A DNA stretch of 6,436 bases from assembly GCA_015491015.1 (NCBI GenBank), contig WFWQ01000020.1, positions 1 to 6,436 on the forward strand, in the 5' to 3' direction. The position numbers were made by a program, and so were the translations under genes. The notes beneath the pieces were generated by a model. That model saw nothing but the letters and a program-made list of their open reading frames with translations, ran no database searches and was not told the origin of the DNA. The DNA is from Patescibacteria group bacterium. Lineage in GTDB: Bacteria; Patescibacteriota; Minisyncoccia; Minisyncoccales; S141-161. Positions 1 to 6,181 of the stretch are shown here, in pieces (within the stretch, counting starts at the first letter, position 1; each line of letters begins with the position of its first letter).

Positions 1-1
1 C

Positions 2-85
2 CTTGAGAGTATAAAAGAAAAAGAGGGGCTAAAAGTAAAAACAAAAATACTACAAAATAAAACCTTAGCTTTTGCATTATTTTAA
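2..85 (+). CDS. C-terminal tail of an unidentified upstream protein (partial)
   Basis: An open frame enters from the left edge and runs 27 codons to a TAA at 83-85. The other two plus-strand frames stop within the first 15 bases (TGA at 4-6, TAA at 12-14), so this is the only continuous one. The tail is Lys-rich, then ends in a short hydrophobic stretch (TLAFALF). Codon use (AAA, TTA, GCT, ATA) resembles the genes downstream, which supports real coding. I cannot recognise a family from 27 residues. Its stop lies 91 nt before murA, so it could be the previous gene of the same transcript or the end of another unit. A chance open frame in AT-rich DNA is possible. Confidence 0.5.
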   Translation, partial: LESIKEKEGLKVKTKILQNKTLAFALF

Positions 86-92
86 ATTATTT

Positions 93-121
93 TTAACAAA
101 ATCCTTTATCTTTATCAAAAT
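93..121 (+). promoter_or_regulatory. Possible sigma70-type promoter upstream of murA (distal)
   Basis: TTAACA at 93-98 matches TTGACA at five of six positions, followed by a 17-nt spacer and CAAAAT at 116-121 (four of six to TATAAT). It lies in the 91-nt gap between the upstream tail and murA, the only substantial intergenic space. In DNA this AT-rich such matches occur often by chance, so the call rests mainly on position. Confidence 0.2.
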
Positions 122-135
122 AAATCTTTTAAAGG

Positions 136-164
136 TTGCTTATCTCTTAATTTGAAATTATTAT
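136..164 (+). promoter_or_regulatory. Possible sigma70-type promoter upstream of murA (proximal)
   Basis: A good -10-like TATTAT at 159-164 (five of six) sits 17 nt after a poor -35-like TTGCTT at 136-141 (three of six). Transcription from it would begin around 170-172, only a few bases before the murA ATG, giving a nearly leaderless message. That would agree with the missing ribosome binding site before murA, but the -35 is weak and the call is tentative. Confidence 0.25.
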
Positions 165-176
165 AAAGTAGTATCT

Positions 177-1454
177 ATGGAAGCTTTCAAAATTTCAGGG
201 GGGAAAAAATTAGAAGGAGAGATAGAAACGAAAGGGGCTAAAAATGCTCTTTTTCCTATTTTAGCTGCCACTTTGCTCACCGAAGAAGATTGCATAATAG
301 AAAATGTCCCTTTGATTCAAGATTTCTTTAGGATGATTGAAATTTTACAAGGATTAGGAGCCAAAGTAGACCAATTAGAAAGGAGAAGCTTTAAAATTAA
401 TACCAAAGATATATCTTTAAAAAATCTTCCTCCTAAGATCTTTGAAAGATTAAGAGGATCGATCTTATTTTACAGTGTTTTAGTTCACCGCTTTAAAGAA
501 ATAACTCTTCCTTATCCTGGAGGATGTATAATTGGAGCAAGGCCTATAGACACTCACTTAGACGCCCTCGCTCAATTAGGGGTAGAATCTCAAACTGAAG
601 GGTTAAAGGTTCATCTCAAATCGCTCCCTGTGCCAAAGGAAAATTTAAGAAAGGTAGAACTAAAAGAGTTTAGTGTAACTGGAACCTGTAATGCCCTCTT
701 GTATGCTGCAAAGTTAAAAGGAGTAACCGTCTTAGACTTGGTAGATTTAGATTACCAGGTTCAAGAGCTTTTAAAGGTATTAAAGAAGATGGGAGTAAAG
801 ATAAAGGAAATCTCTCATCATAGGATTGTAATCCAGTCTCCAGGTAAACTTAAAGGATTCACTCATAGGATCTTACAAGATCCTTTGGAAGCTGGAACCT
901 TTATAATCTTAGGATTAGCTACTAAAAGCAAAATTAAAGTAAAAAAAGTAGAGTTTGAATTTTTAAAGATGTTTTTTAAGAAACTAAAAGAAGCTAAATT
1001 TCCTTTAGAAATAAACTATAAAGATAAAAGTGTCATCACGCTTCCCTGGAAAAAAGCCAAGTTAGAAAAGGTACAATCTCTCCCTTTTCCTGGTATTCAC
1101 TCGGACTTGCTTCCTTCCTTTGCAATCTTAGCTACCCAAACCGATGATCTCACCTTAATTCATGATCCTCTTTACGAGGGAAGATTCAAATATTTAGAAG
1201 AGATTAACCGTATGGGGGCTAAGATCTATTTTGCAGATCCTCACCGGGTAATTGTAGGAGGGCCTTCTAAACTCTACGGAAAAAGATTAGGCTCCATTGA
1301 CTTGCGAGGAGGAGCTTCACTTATTATAGCTGGACTTTTAGCAGAGGGAGAGAGTATTATAGAAAATATCTATCAAATAGATCGAGGGTACGAACAATTA
1401 GAAAAGAGGTTAAAAAAATTAGGTGCAGAAATTGAGAGAATTAAAAGTAATTAA
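177..1454 (+). CDS. murA: UDP-N-acetylglucosamine 1-carboxyvinyltransferase MurA
   Basis: Cytoplasmic enzyme that transfers enolpyruvate from phosphoenolpyruvate to UDP-GlcNAc, the first committed step of peptidoglycan synthesis. The 425 residues match the usual family length and form the two-lobed EPSP-synthase fold. Visible active-site landmarks, by comparison with remembered E. coli MurA: K22-N23 in KGAKNALFP; R91/R93; the loop PGGCIIGARPIDTH with the PEP-binding Cys at 117; D310 in PFPGIHSDLLPSF (general-base position, E. coli D305); R336 in YEGRFKYLEEINRMGAK; and R403 in the C-terminal DRGYEQLEKRLKKLGA. Cys rather than Asp at 117 is the fosfomycin-sensitive type. Oddities: TGTCN (168-172) where TGTEN is common, and DPLEAGTF where DRIEAGTF is usual. 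An in-frame TGA at 153-155 and no other ATG fix the start. There is no Shine-Dalgarno sequence. mreB copy 1 follows 6 nt later in the same frame. Confidence 0.96.
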   Translation: MEAFKISGGKKLEGEIETKGAKNALFPILAATLLTEEDCIIENVPLIQDFFRMIEILQGLGAKVDQLERRSFKINTKDISLKNLPPKIFERLRGSILFYSVLVHRFKEITLPYPGGCIIGARPIDTHLDALAQLGVESQTEGLKVHLKSLPVPKENLRKVELKEFSVTGTCNALLYAAKLKGVTVLDLVDLDYQVQELLKVLKKMGVKIKEISHHRIVIQSPGKLKGFTHRILQDPLEAGTFIILGLATKSKIKVKKVEFEFLKMFFKKLKEAKFPLEINYKDKSVITLPWKKAKLEKVQSLPFPGIHSDLLPSFAILATQTDDLTLIHDPLYEGRFKYLEEINRMGAKIYFADPHRVIVGGPSKLYGKRLGSIDLRGGASLIIAGLLAEGESIIENIYQIDRGYEQLEKRLKKLGAEIERIKSN

Positions 1455-1460
1455 AAAAAT

Positions 1461-2474
1461 ATGTTAGGGTATAAAATTGGCATCGATTTGGGAACTTGTA
1501 ACTCTTTAGTTTATGTCCCTAAAAGAGGAATAATCTTAGAGGAACCTTCGGTAGTAGCTTTGGATGTAAAAGAAAATAAGGTTTTAGCAGTAGGAAAGGA
1601 AGCTAAAGAGATGGTAGGAAAGACACCAGAAGATATTCAAGTTTATCGTCCTTTAAAAGAAGGAGTAATTGCAGATTATAAAGTAACCAAGGCTATGCTA
1701 AGCTATTTTATTCATAAAGCTTTAGGAAGCTTCAGATTCTTAAAACCTGAAATTGTAATCTCGGTGCCAGTAGGAATCACTTCTACCGAAAAGAGAGCAG
1801 TAATTGAAGCTGCACTATCAGCTGGAGCTAAAGCTTGCTATCCAGTAAAAGAGCCAGTCTTAGCTGCCATTGGAGCTGAACTTCCAATTTATTCTAATGT
1901 TGGTCATATGATAATAAACATTGGAGGAGGAACTAGTGAAATTGCGGTATTATCTTTGGGAGGAATAGTTTGTGCAAAATCAGTAAGAGTAGGAGGGGAT
2001 AAGATTGATCAAGCTATTGCCAACTTTATTAAACAAAAACATAATCTTTGGATTGGAGAGCAAACCGCAGAAAGGATTAAGATTGAAATTGGTTCTGCTA
2101 TATTGCAAAAAGAAGAAAAGGAGATGGTAGTTAAAGGGCGAGATGCGGTTTCGGGTTTGCCTCGAGAGATAAAGATCTCTACTAATCAATTAATAGAACC
2201 TATTCAAGATGTATTGAAGGAAATCTTACAGGCAATAAAGCAGGTTTTAAGAGAAACTCCTCCTGAACTTTCAGCAGATATAATGGAAAGAGGAATGTAT
2301 CTTTCTGGAGGAACTTCTCTTTTAACTGGAATAGATGAGTATTTCTCAAAAGGAACGGGAGTAATTACTTCCAAAACTAAAGATCCTTTAAGGGCAGTAG
2401 CTAAAGGAACAGGTTTAGTTTTAGAGAACTTGGAAGCCTATAAAAAAGTATTAATTACCCAAAGATGGAACTAA
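1461..2474 (+). CDS. mreB: MreB-like actin homologue, copy 1 (variant phosphate-2 loop)
   Basis: Bacterial actin that forms membrane-associated filaments organising wall synthesis. At 337 residues it is a standard MreB length. Seen in order: phosphate-1 loop GIDLGTCNSLVYV (D9); EPSVVA; the family block KEAKEMVGKTP; an exposed hydrophobic pair F93-L94 at the position of the Thermotoga MreB membrane-insertion loop; KEP with Glu131 at the catalytic Glu position; phosphate-2 loop INIGGGTSE (152-160); SLGGIV; TPPEL; and adenine-site motif MYLSGGTSLLTGID. Two departures stand out: Asn153 replaces the almost invariant Asp of DIGGGT, and Thr285 replaces the third Gly of the GGG motif. It has no N-terminal amphipathic extension. 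About half its residues match the second MreB at 5057-6181. No mreC or mreD is adjacent. Start: ATG six bases after the murA stop, with only A/T-rich sequence before it. The family is certain; whether it hydrolyses ATP normally is open. Confidence 0.94.
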   Translation: MLGYKIGIDLGTCNSLVYVPKRGIILEEPSVVALDVKENKVLAVGKEAKEMVGKTPEDIQVYRPLKEGVIADYKVTKAMLSYFIHKALGSFRFLKPEIVISVPVGITSTEKRAVIEAALSAGAKACYPVKEPVLAAIGAELPIYSNVGHMIINIGGGTSEIAVLSLGGIVCAKSVRVGGDKIDQAIANFIKQKHNLWIGEQTAERIKIEIGSAILQKEEKEMVVKGRDAVSGLPREIKISTNQLIEPIQDVLKEILQAIKQVLRETPPELSADIMERGMYLSGGTSLLTGIDEYFSKGTGVITSKTKDPLRAVAKGTGLVLENLEAYKKVLITQRWN

Positions 2475-3406
2475 CTTTCTTTTATCCAAACATCTTAGCA
2501 AAGCTCAAAAAAGCTTATCTTAAAGGCAATTTACCTCACTATCTTTTGTTTTTAGGGCCCAAATGGACTGGAAAAGAAGAACTTGCCTTAGAGATAGCCA
2601 AGTTTTTAAATTGTAAAAATAAAGAAGGGTGCCAAAGTTGTGATTGGTGCAAGAGAGTAGAAGTTAAAAAACCCGTGGAAGATTTGATCTTAGTAAAAAA
2701 AGAATCTCAAAATTCTACTTTTTCTCTAAAAGAAGAGATTACTTTGAAAGATATTCAACCTTTACAAAGAGCTTTAACCTTAACTCCAAATTATCGTTTT
2801 AAAATAGGCATAATTTTAAGGGGGGATAAATTGAACCAGGAAGCTCAAAACGCTCTTTTAAAAACCTTAGAGGAACCTAAAGGCAGAAAAGTGATAATAA
2901 TGACCGGAGAAATCCCTTCTAAAATATTGCCTACCTTACAATCAAGAGCAATTATCTTTTACCTTCACCCTCAACCTTTGAAAAAAATTAAAGCTTATCT
3001 TAAAAATAACTTTCCTCAACTTCAAACTTCAGAAATAGAAGAAATCGCTAAAATTTCTTTTGGTTTGCCTAAGCTTGCTTTAAAGTTAGCTCAAGAAAAA
3101 GAAACTCTTCAAAGTTATAAAAAGATCTTTCAGTTAGCTGAAAACTTAATAGAAGGGGATACTTATGTGAAGTTAAAAATAGCTCAAAAGTTAGCTCAAA
3201 GCTCACCTCCAAAGATTGAAAAAGTATTTGGAGTATTACAGCTTTATTTAGGAACCAAGCTTAAAGAAGCTATTTTTAAAGGAGATTTTACCCAAGGATT
3301 AAAGATAGCTGAATCTTTAGAAAAAATTAATCAATTTAAATCTTTAGCTTTTAACTTAAGAGTTAACCCGCAGTTATGCTTTGAAAATATGGCTTTGTCT
3401 CTTTAA
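2465..3406 (+). CDS. holB: DNA polymerase III delta-prime subunit (clamp loader)
   Basis: The AAA+-fold clamp-loader subunit that works with DnaX and delta to load the sliding clamp at primed DNA. At 313 residues it fits delta-prime and is too short for DnaX. Features in order: a degenerate P-loop GPKWTGKEELA (31-41) where GPxGxGK(S/T) would be functional; a zinc-module cysteine set C50, C56, C59, C62; a degenerate Walker B region IGIILRGDKLN in place of the usual DEAD-type acidic pair; the highly conserved sensor-1 segment AQNALLKTLEEP (127-138); and SRA (160-162) replacing the SRC motif, keeping its arginine finger R161. Loss of ATP binding is expected of delta-prime, which acts as stator. 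The C-terminal third is helical, Lys-rich and poorly conserved. The ATG lies inside the end of mreB copy 1 (10-nt overlap), which suggests translational coupling. No Shine-Dalgarno sequence is visible. Confidence 0.9.
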   Translation: MELTFFYPNILAKLKKAYLKGNLPHYLLFLGPKWTGKEELALEIAKFLNCKNKEGCQSCDWCKRVEVKKPVEDLILVKKESQNSTFSLKEEITLKDIQPLQRALTLTPNYRFKIGIILRGDKLNQEAQNALLKTLEEPKGRKVIIMTGEIPSKILPTLQSRAIIFYLHPQPLKKIKAYLKNNFPQLQTSEIEEIAKISFGLPKLALKLAQEKETLQSYKKIFQLAENLIEGDTYVKLKIAQKLAQSSPPKIEKVFGVLQLYLGTKLKEAIFKGDFTQGLKIAESLEKINQFKSLAFNLRVNPQLCFENMALSL

Positions 3407-3409
3407 AAT
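3381..3409 (+). promoter_or_regulatory. Candidate internal promoter before frr
   Basis: TTGAAA at 3381-3386 (five of six to TTGACA), an exact 17-nt spacer, and TAAAAT at 3404-3409 (five of six to TATAAT). The -35 lies in the last codons of holB and the -10 covers its stop codon. Transcription would start near 3416, about 20 nt before the frr ATG. It coincides with the longest gap inside the gene run, which is where an internal promoter would be expected. This is the best match in the window, but AT-rich background makes chance plausible. Confidence 0.35.
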
Positions 3410-3423
3410 TAACTTAAAATTAA
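3403..3423 (+). repeat. Tandem 10-bp AT-rich direct repeat between holB and frr
   Basis: TTAAAATTAA occurs at 3403-3412 and again at 3414-3423, separated by one base, giving an 11-bp period close to one DNA turn. The first copy overlaps the holB stop codon and the predicted -10 element; the second ends at an in-frame TAA upstream of frr. It could be a protein-binding site or simply low-complexity AT-rich spacer. Confidence 0.6.
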
Positions 3424-3435
3424 TCTAAAAGCTTT

Positions 3436-3993
3436 ATGTTAAGTTATCAAGAAATAATAAAAAAGGTAGAACCTGAGATGGAAGAGGCTTTAAACTTCCT
3501 CAAATCTGAATTAGCCAAAATTAGAACCTCAAGAGTCTCTCCTGCTTTGATTGAAAATCTCAAAGTAGAACTATTTGGACAAACGATGATTTTAAAACAA
3601 TTAGCTAACATTACCATTACAGGTCCCAGAGAGTTAACTATTTTTCCTTGGGATGCCTCTTATATAGAGAGCATCGAAAAAGCTTTGAGAAAAGAAAGTT
3701 TAGGTTCAGTAACAGTAGAAGGAAACAATATCAGGCTTTCTTTACCGGTGTTAAGTCAAGAATACCGAGAAGAAATGATCAAGAAAGTAAAAGAGATAGG
3801 AGAAAGAGTAAAACAAACTATTAGAAAATGGAGGCAAAAAGCTTGGGATGAAATTCAAGAAAAAACTAGAACAGGAGAAATTAGAGAAGATGATAAGTAT
3901 CGAGGAAAAGAAGAACTCCAAAAATTAGTAGACAAGTTTAACCAAGAAGTGGAAAAACTAATAGAACAAAAGATTAAAGAATTAAAAGAATAA
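3436..3993 (+). CDS. frr: Ribosome recycling factor
   Basis: Cytoplasmic factor that, with EF-G, splits the post-termination ribosome so it can start again. Its 185 residues equal the E. coli length. The fold is readable: an N-terminal helix, RTSRVSPALIENLKVELFG (30-48) corresponding to the conserved RTGRASP block, a beta-rich domain II with ITGPRELTIFPWD (61-73) and GNNIRLSLPVLSQEYRE (97-112), then the long helices with IRKWRQKAWDEI (129-140) and GEIREDDKYRGKEELQKLVD (147-166). The usual RNxRRDA segment is RKWRQKA here; R133 is the probable counterpart of the functionally key E. coli Arg132, but the second Arg is Gln. An in-frame TAA 12-15 nt upstream (3421-3423) fixes the ATG. rseP begins 2 nt after its stop. 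In many bacteria frr lies in tsf-pyrH-frr; those genes are absent here. Confidence 0.96.
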   Translation: MLSYQEIIKKVEPEMEEALNFLKSELAKIRTSRVSPALIENLKVELFGQTMILKQLANITITGPRELTIFPWDASYIESIEKALRKESLGSVTVEGNNIRLSLPVLSQEYREEMIKKVKEIGERVKQTIRKWRQKAWDEIQEKTRTGEIREDDKYRGKEELQKLVDKFNQEVEKLIEQKIKELKE

Positions 3994-3995
3994 AT

Positions 3996-5060
3996 ATGGA
4001 TTTAACCTCTATCTTAATTACAATTTTTAGCTTATCTCTTTTAATTATTTTGCATGAATTAGGTCACTTTTTATTGGCTAAAAGATTTAAAATGAAAGTA
4101 GAAGAGTTTGGCATAGGATTTCCTCCTAGGATATATGGAAGAAAAATAGGAGAAACTATTTATTCTATTAATTTGGTTCCTTTGGGAGGATTTGTAAAGA
4201 TCTATGGAGAAGATAATCCTGAAGCCACAGGAGAAGAAAGCTTTCTTTCTAAACCAGTTTATCAGCGAATAATGGTAGTTTTAGGAGGAGTTTTGGTTTT
4301 TTGGTTAGTAGCTTTTGGTTTATTTACCTTTCTGTTTGCGACCAAAGGTAAGATTGTACCTGTTCAAGACGATTTTGAAGGAAAAGCTTTCTTGCAAATA
4401 GTCCAAGTAATGAAAAGTTATCCTGCAGAAAAAGCGGGTTTGAAACCTTTAGACAAAATCTTAGAAGTAAAAACTTTTAAAGAAAAGAAAGCTATCTCTA
4501 AACTCTCAGAGTTCAAAGAGATCATCCAGTCTCAAGCTCAAAAAGAAGTGATTTTAAAGATAGAAAGAGGAAAAGAAATAAAGTTTATCAAGGTAACTCC
4601 TAATGAAGAAGGTTTAATTGGAGTCTCTTTAATGAGGGCTACTTTAGTTCAATATTCTTTACCTCAAGCTGTGATAGAAGGCTTAAAAGAAACTCTTTCT
4701 AAAACTAAACTTGTATTTTTAGCTATTGGCAACTTTTTTTATCGGGCACTTAAAAAAGAAGCAAGTTTAGAAGAAGTTAGAGGCCCTGTAGGAATTGGAG
4801 AATTTTTTGTCTCAGTGTATGATCTAGGAATATGGTATTTCCTTTATTTTTTAGCTTTAATAAGTATCTATTTAGCGGTATTTAACATATTACCTATTCC
4901 TGCTTTAGATGGGGGAAGACTTATGTTTCTTTTGATTGAGGCTATAAGAAAAAAACCCCTCTCTCCTCAGCTTGAAGCGAAAATCCATGGAATATTTTTC
5001 ATTATCTTGGTGACTTTGATGTTAGTAGTAACAATCTTTGATCTAAAAAGAATATTATGA
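3996..5060 (+). CDS. rseP: RseP-type site-2 zinc metalloprotease with a PDZ domain
   Basis: Membrane-embedded M50 protease that cleaves transmembrane segments (anti-sigma factors, leftover signal peptides). The zinc motif HELGH is at residues 20-24 in the first membrane segment (about 5-27). The family segment NLVPLGGFVKIYGED is at 59-73. A second membrane segment spans about 92-115, and a single PDZ domain about 132-205 (SYPAEKAGLKPLDKILEV). GPVGIG is at 263-268, a third membrane segment begins near 280, and the third zinc ligand D305 lies in NILPIPALDGGR. A C-terminal membrane segment spans about 333-348. At 354 residues with one PDZ it is shorter than E. coli RseP (450, two PDZ). The usual GPxxNF of the second segment reads GGVLVFW (97-103), so the conserved Asn is absent. 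The stop TGA overlaps the next ATG (ATGA). No anti-sigma or sigma partner is in view, so substrates are unknown. Confidence 0.93.
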   Translation: MDLTSILITIFSLSLLIILHELGHFLLAKRFKMKVEEFGIGFPPRIYGRKIGETIYSINLVPLGGFVKIYGEDNPEATGEESFLSKPVYQRIMVVLGGVLVFWLVAFGLFTFLFATKGKIVPVQDDFEGKAFLQIVQVMKSYPAEKAGLKPLDKILEVKTFKEKKAISKLSEFKEIIQSQAQKEVILKIERGKEIKFIKVTPNEEGLIGVSLMRATLVQYSLPQAVIEGLKETLSKTKLVFLAIGNFFYRALKKEASLEEVRGPVGIGEFFVSVYDLGIWYFLYFLALISIYLAVFNILPIPALDGGRLMFLLIEAIRKKPLSPQLEAKIHGIFFIILVTLMLVVTIFDLKRIL

Positions 5061-6181
5061 AAAAAGAAAACTCTAAAAAATCACAAGAAATACCGGAACC
5101 TTTAAGCTTGAAACTTAAAAGATTAATCAAAAGACTAAACTTTCTTCCTAAAATTTCTTACGATTTAGCTATCGACCTGGGAACGGCAAACTCTTTAGTT
5201 TATGTAAAAGGAAAAGGGATTGTAATCACTGAACCTTCAGTAGTAGCTATCAACATAAAAACTTCTCAAGTGTTAGCAGTAGGAAAAGAAGCTAAAGAAA
5301 TGGTAGGAAAAACGCCAGGTCATATTCAAGCTATTAAACCTTTAGTAAAAGGTGTAGTTTCTGAGTTTGAGGCTACAGAGCAAATGTTAAGATATTTTAT
5401 AGATAAAGTTCACAGATCCGAAGGTATAGCTTTTTGGCCCAGGCCCAGAATAGTAATAGGAATTCCTTATGGAATTACTGAAGTAGAAAAGAAAGCTGTA
5501 GAAGACGCAGCCTTACAAGCTGGAGCACGAGCGGTATATTTGATTGAACAACCTATGGCAGCTGCTTTAGGAGCAAGATTGCCAGTCCAAGAGCCAACTG
5601 GGAACTTTATTGTAGATATAGGGGGAGGAACAACTGAAGTAGCGGTAGTATCTTTAGGAGGGATTGTAAAAGCTAAAAGTTTAAGAGTTGCAGGAGATCA
5701 AATGACTCAAGATATAATTAATTTTGTGCAAGAAGAGTACAATTTAGCCATAGGAGAAAGAATGGCAGAAGAGGTAAAGATCAATATTGGCTCAGCTTAT
5801 CCTTTTAGAGGAGACAAAGAGTATAAAATTCGAGGAAGAAATTTAGTCACGGGTCTTCCAGAAGAGATAGTAATTAGCAGTAAAGAGGTAAGGTATGCTT
5901 TAGAAAAATCAGTAAAACAGATCGTAAGAGAAATTAAAGCTACTTTAGAAGAAACTCCTCCAGATTTACTTTCAGATATCATCTCTCAAGGAATTTACTT
6001 AGCAGGAGGAGGAGCTTTGTTAAAAGGCCTAGATCAGTTAATAGAAAAAGAAACCAAAATCAAAACTCAAGTAGTCCAAGAGCCTTTAACTGCAGTGTGC
6101 AGAGGAGCAGGATTAGTGATAGAAAACATAGATCTTTACGAAGAGTTCTTAGTCCAAATTGAAGAAAAAGAAATAGCTTAA
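5057..6181 (+). CDS. mreB: MreB actin homologue, copy 2 (basic N-terminal extension)
   Basis: Second rod-shape actin of the window, 374 residues against 337 for copy 1. The excess is mainly an N-terminal extension of about 33 residues: a polar Lys/Glu/Ser-rich start, then LSLKLKRLIKRLNFLPK (16-32), basic and amphipathic, a plausible membrane-binding helix as known at the MreB N-terminus in some Gram-negatives. Core motifs: phosphate-1 AIDLGTANSLVYV with D40; KEAKEMVGKTP; an exposed hydrophobic loop with F126-W127 at the membrane-insertion position; YLIEQPMAAALGARLP, where Gln165 sits at the catalytic Glu position (EEP in most MreB); a canonical phosphate-2 loop VDIGGGTTEVAV with D187; and a canonical adenine motif IYLAGGGALLKGLD. 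The ATG overlaps the rseP stop by 4 nt; a TTG at residue 18 would lose half the extension and is less likely. There is no Shine-Dalgarno sequence. gatC follows after 5 nt. The more canonical copy by its phosphate-2 and GGG motifs. Confidence 0.95.
   Translation: MKKENSKKSQEIPEPLSLKLKRLIKRLNFLPKISYDLAIDLGTANSLVYVKGKGIVITEPSVVAINIKTSQVLAVGKEAKEMVGKTPGHIQAIKPLVKGVVSEFEATEQMLRYFIDKVHRSEGIAFWPRPRIVIGIPYGITEVEKKAVEDAALQAGARAVYLIEQPMAAALGARLPVQEPTGNFIVDIGGGTTEVAVVSLGGIVKAKSLRVAGDQMTQDIINFVQEEYNLAIGERMAEEVKINIGSAYPFRGDKEYKIRGRNLVTGLPEEIVISSKEVRYALEKSVKQIVREIKATLEETPPDLLSDIISQGIYLAGGGALLKGLDQLIEKETKIKTQVVQEPLTAVCRGAGLVIENIDLYEEFLVQIEEKEIA

Noticed and set aside
103..135. CCTTT...AAAGG pairing as a terminator for the upstream gene
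   Set aside because: Five-base stem with a loop of more than 20 nt and no following T-run; too weak for an intrinsic terminator.
1452..1460. MurA-MreB fusion by read-through, since both genes share a frame separated by one TAA
   Set aside because: Both proteins are full length with normal termini, and there is no sign of a recoding signal; same frame happens by chance one time in three.
1980..2189. Minus-strand open frame of 69 codons inside mreB copy 1
   Set aside because: Lies fully within a well-supported conserved gene, has no recognisable motif, and its residues are what the reverse strand of MreB coding would give.
5058..5060. TGA of rseP as a recoded sense codon (code 4 or 25)
   Set aside because: Reading through gives about 14 Lys-rich codons and then TAA, with no family match, while RseP is complete at this point and the ATGA overlap is a standard coupled junction.
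5797..5982. Minus-strand open frame of 61 codons inside mreB copy 2
   Set aside because: Antisense shadow of a conserved gene; no own start signal or homology visible.
1461..6181. Two mreB genes as a transposon-like duplication with flanking repeats
   Set aside because: The copies have diverged to about half identity, carry distinct termini, and no inverted repeats, transposase or target duplication is present.
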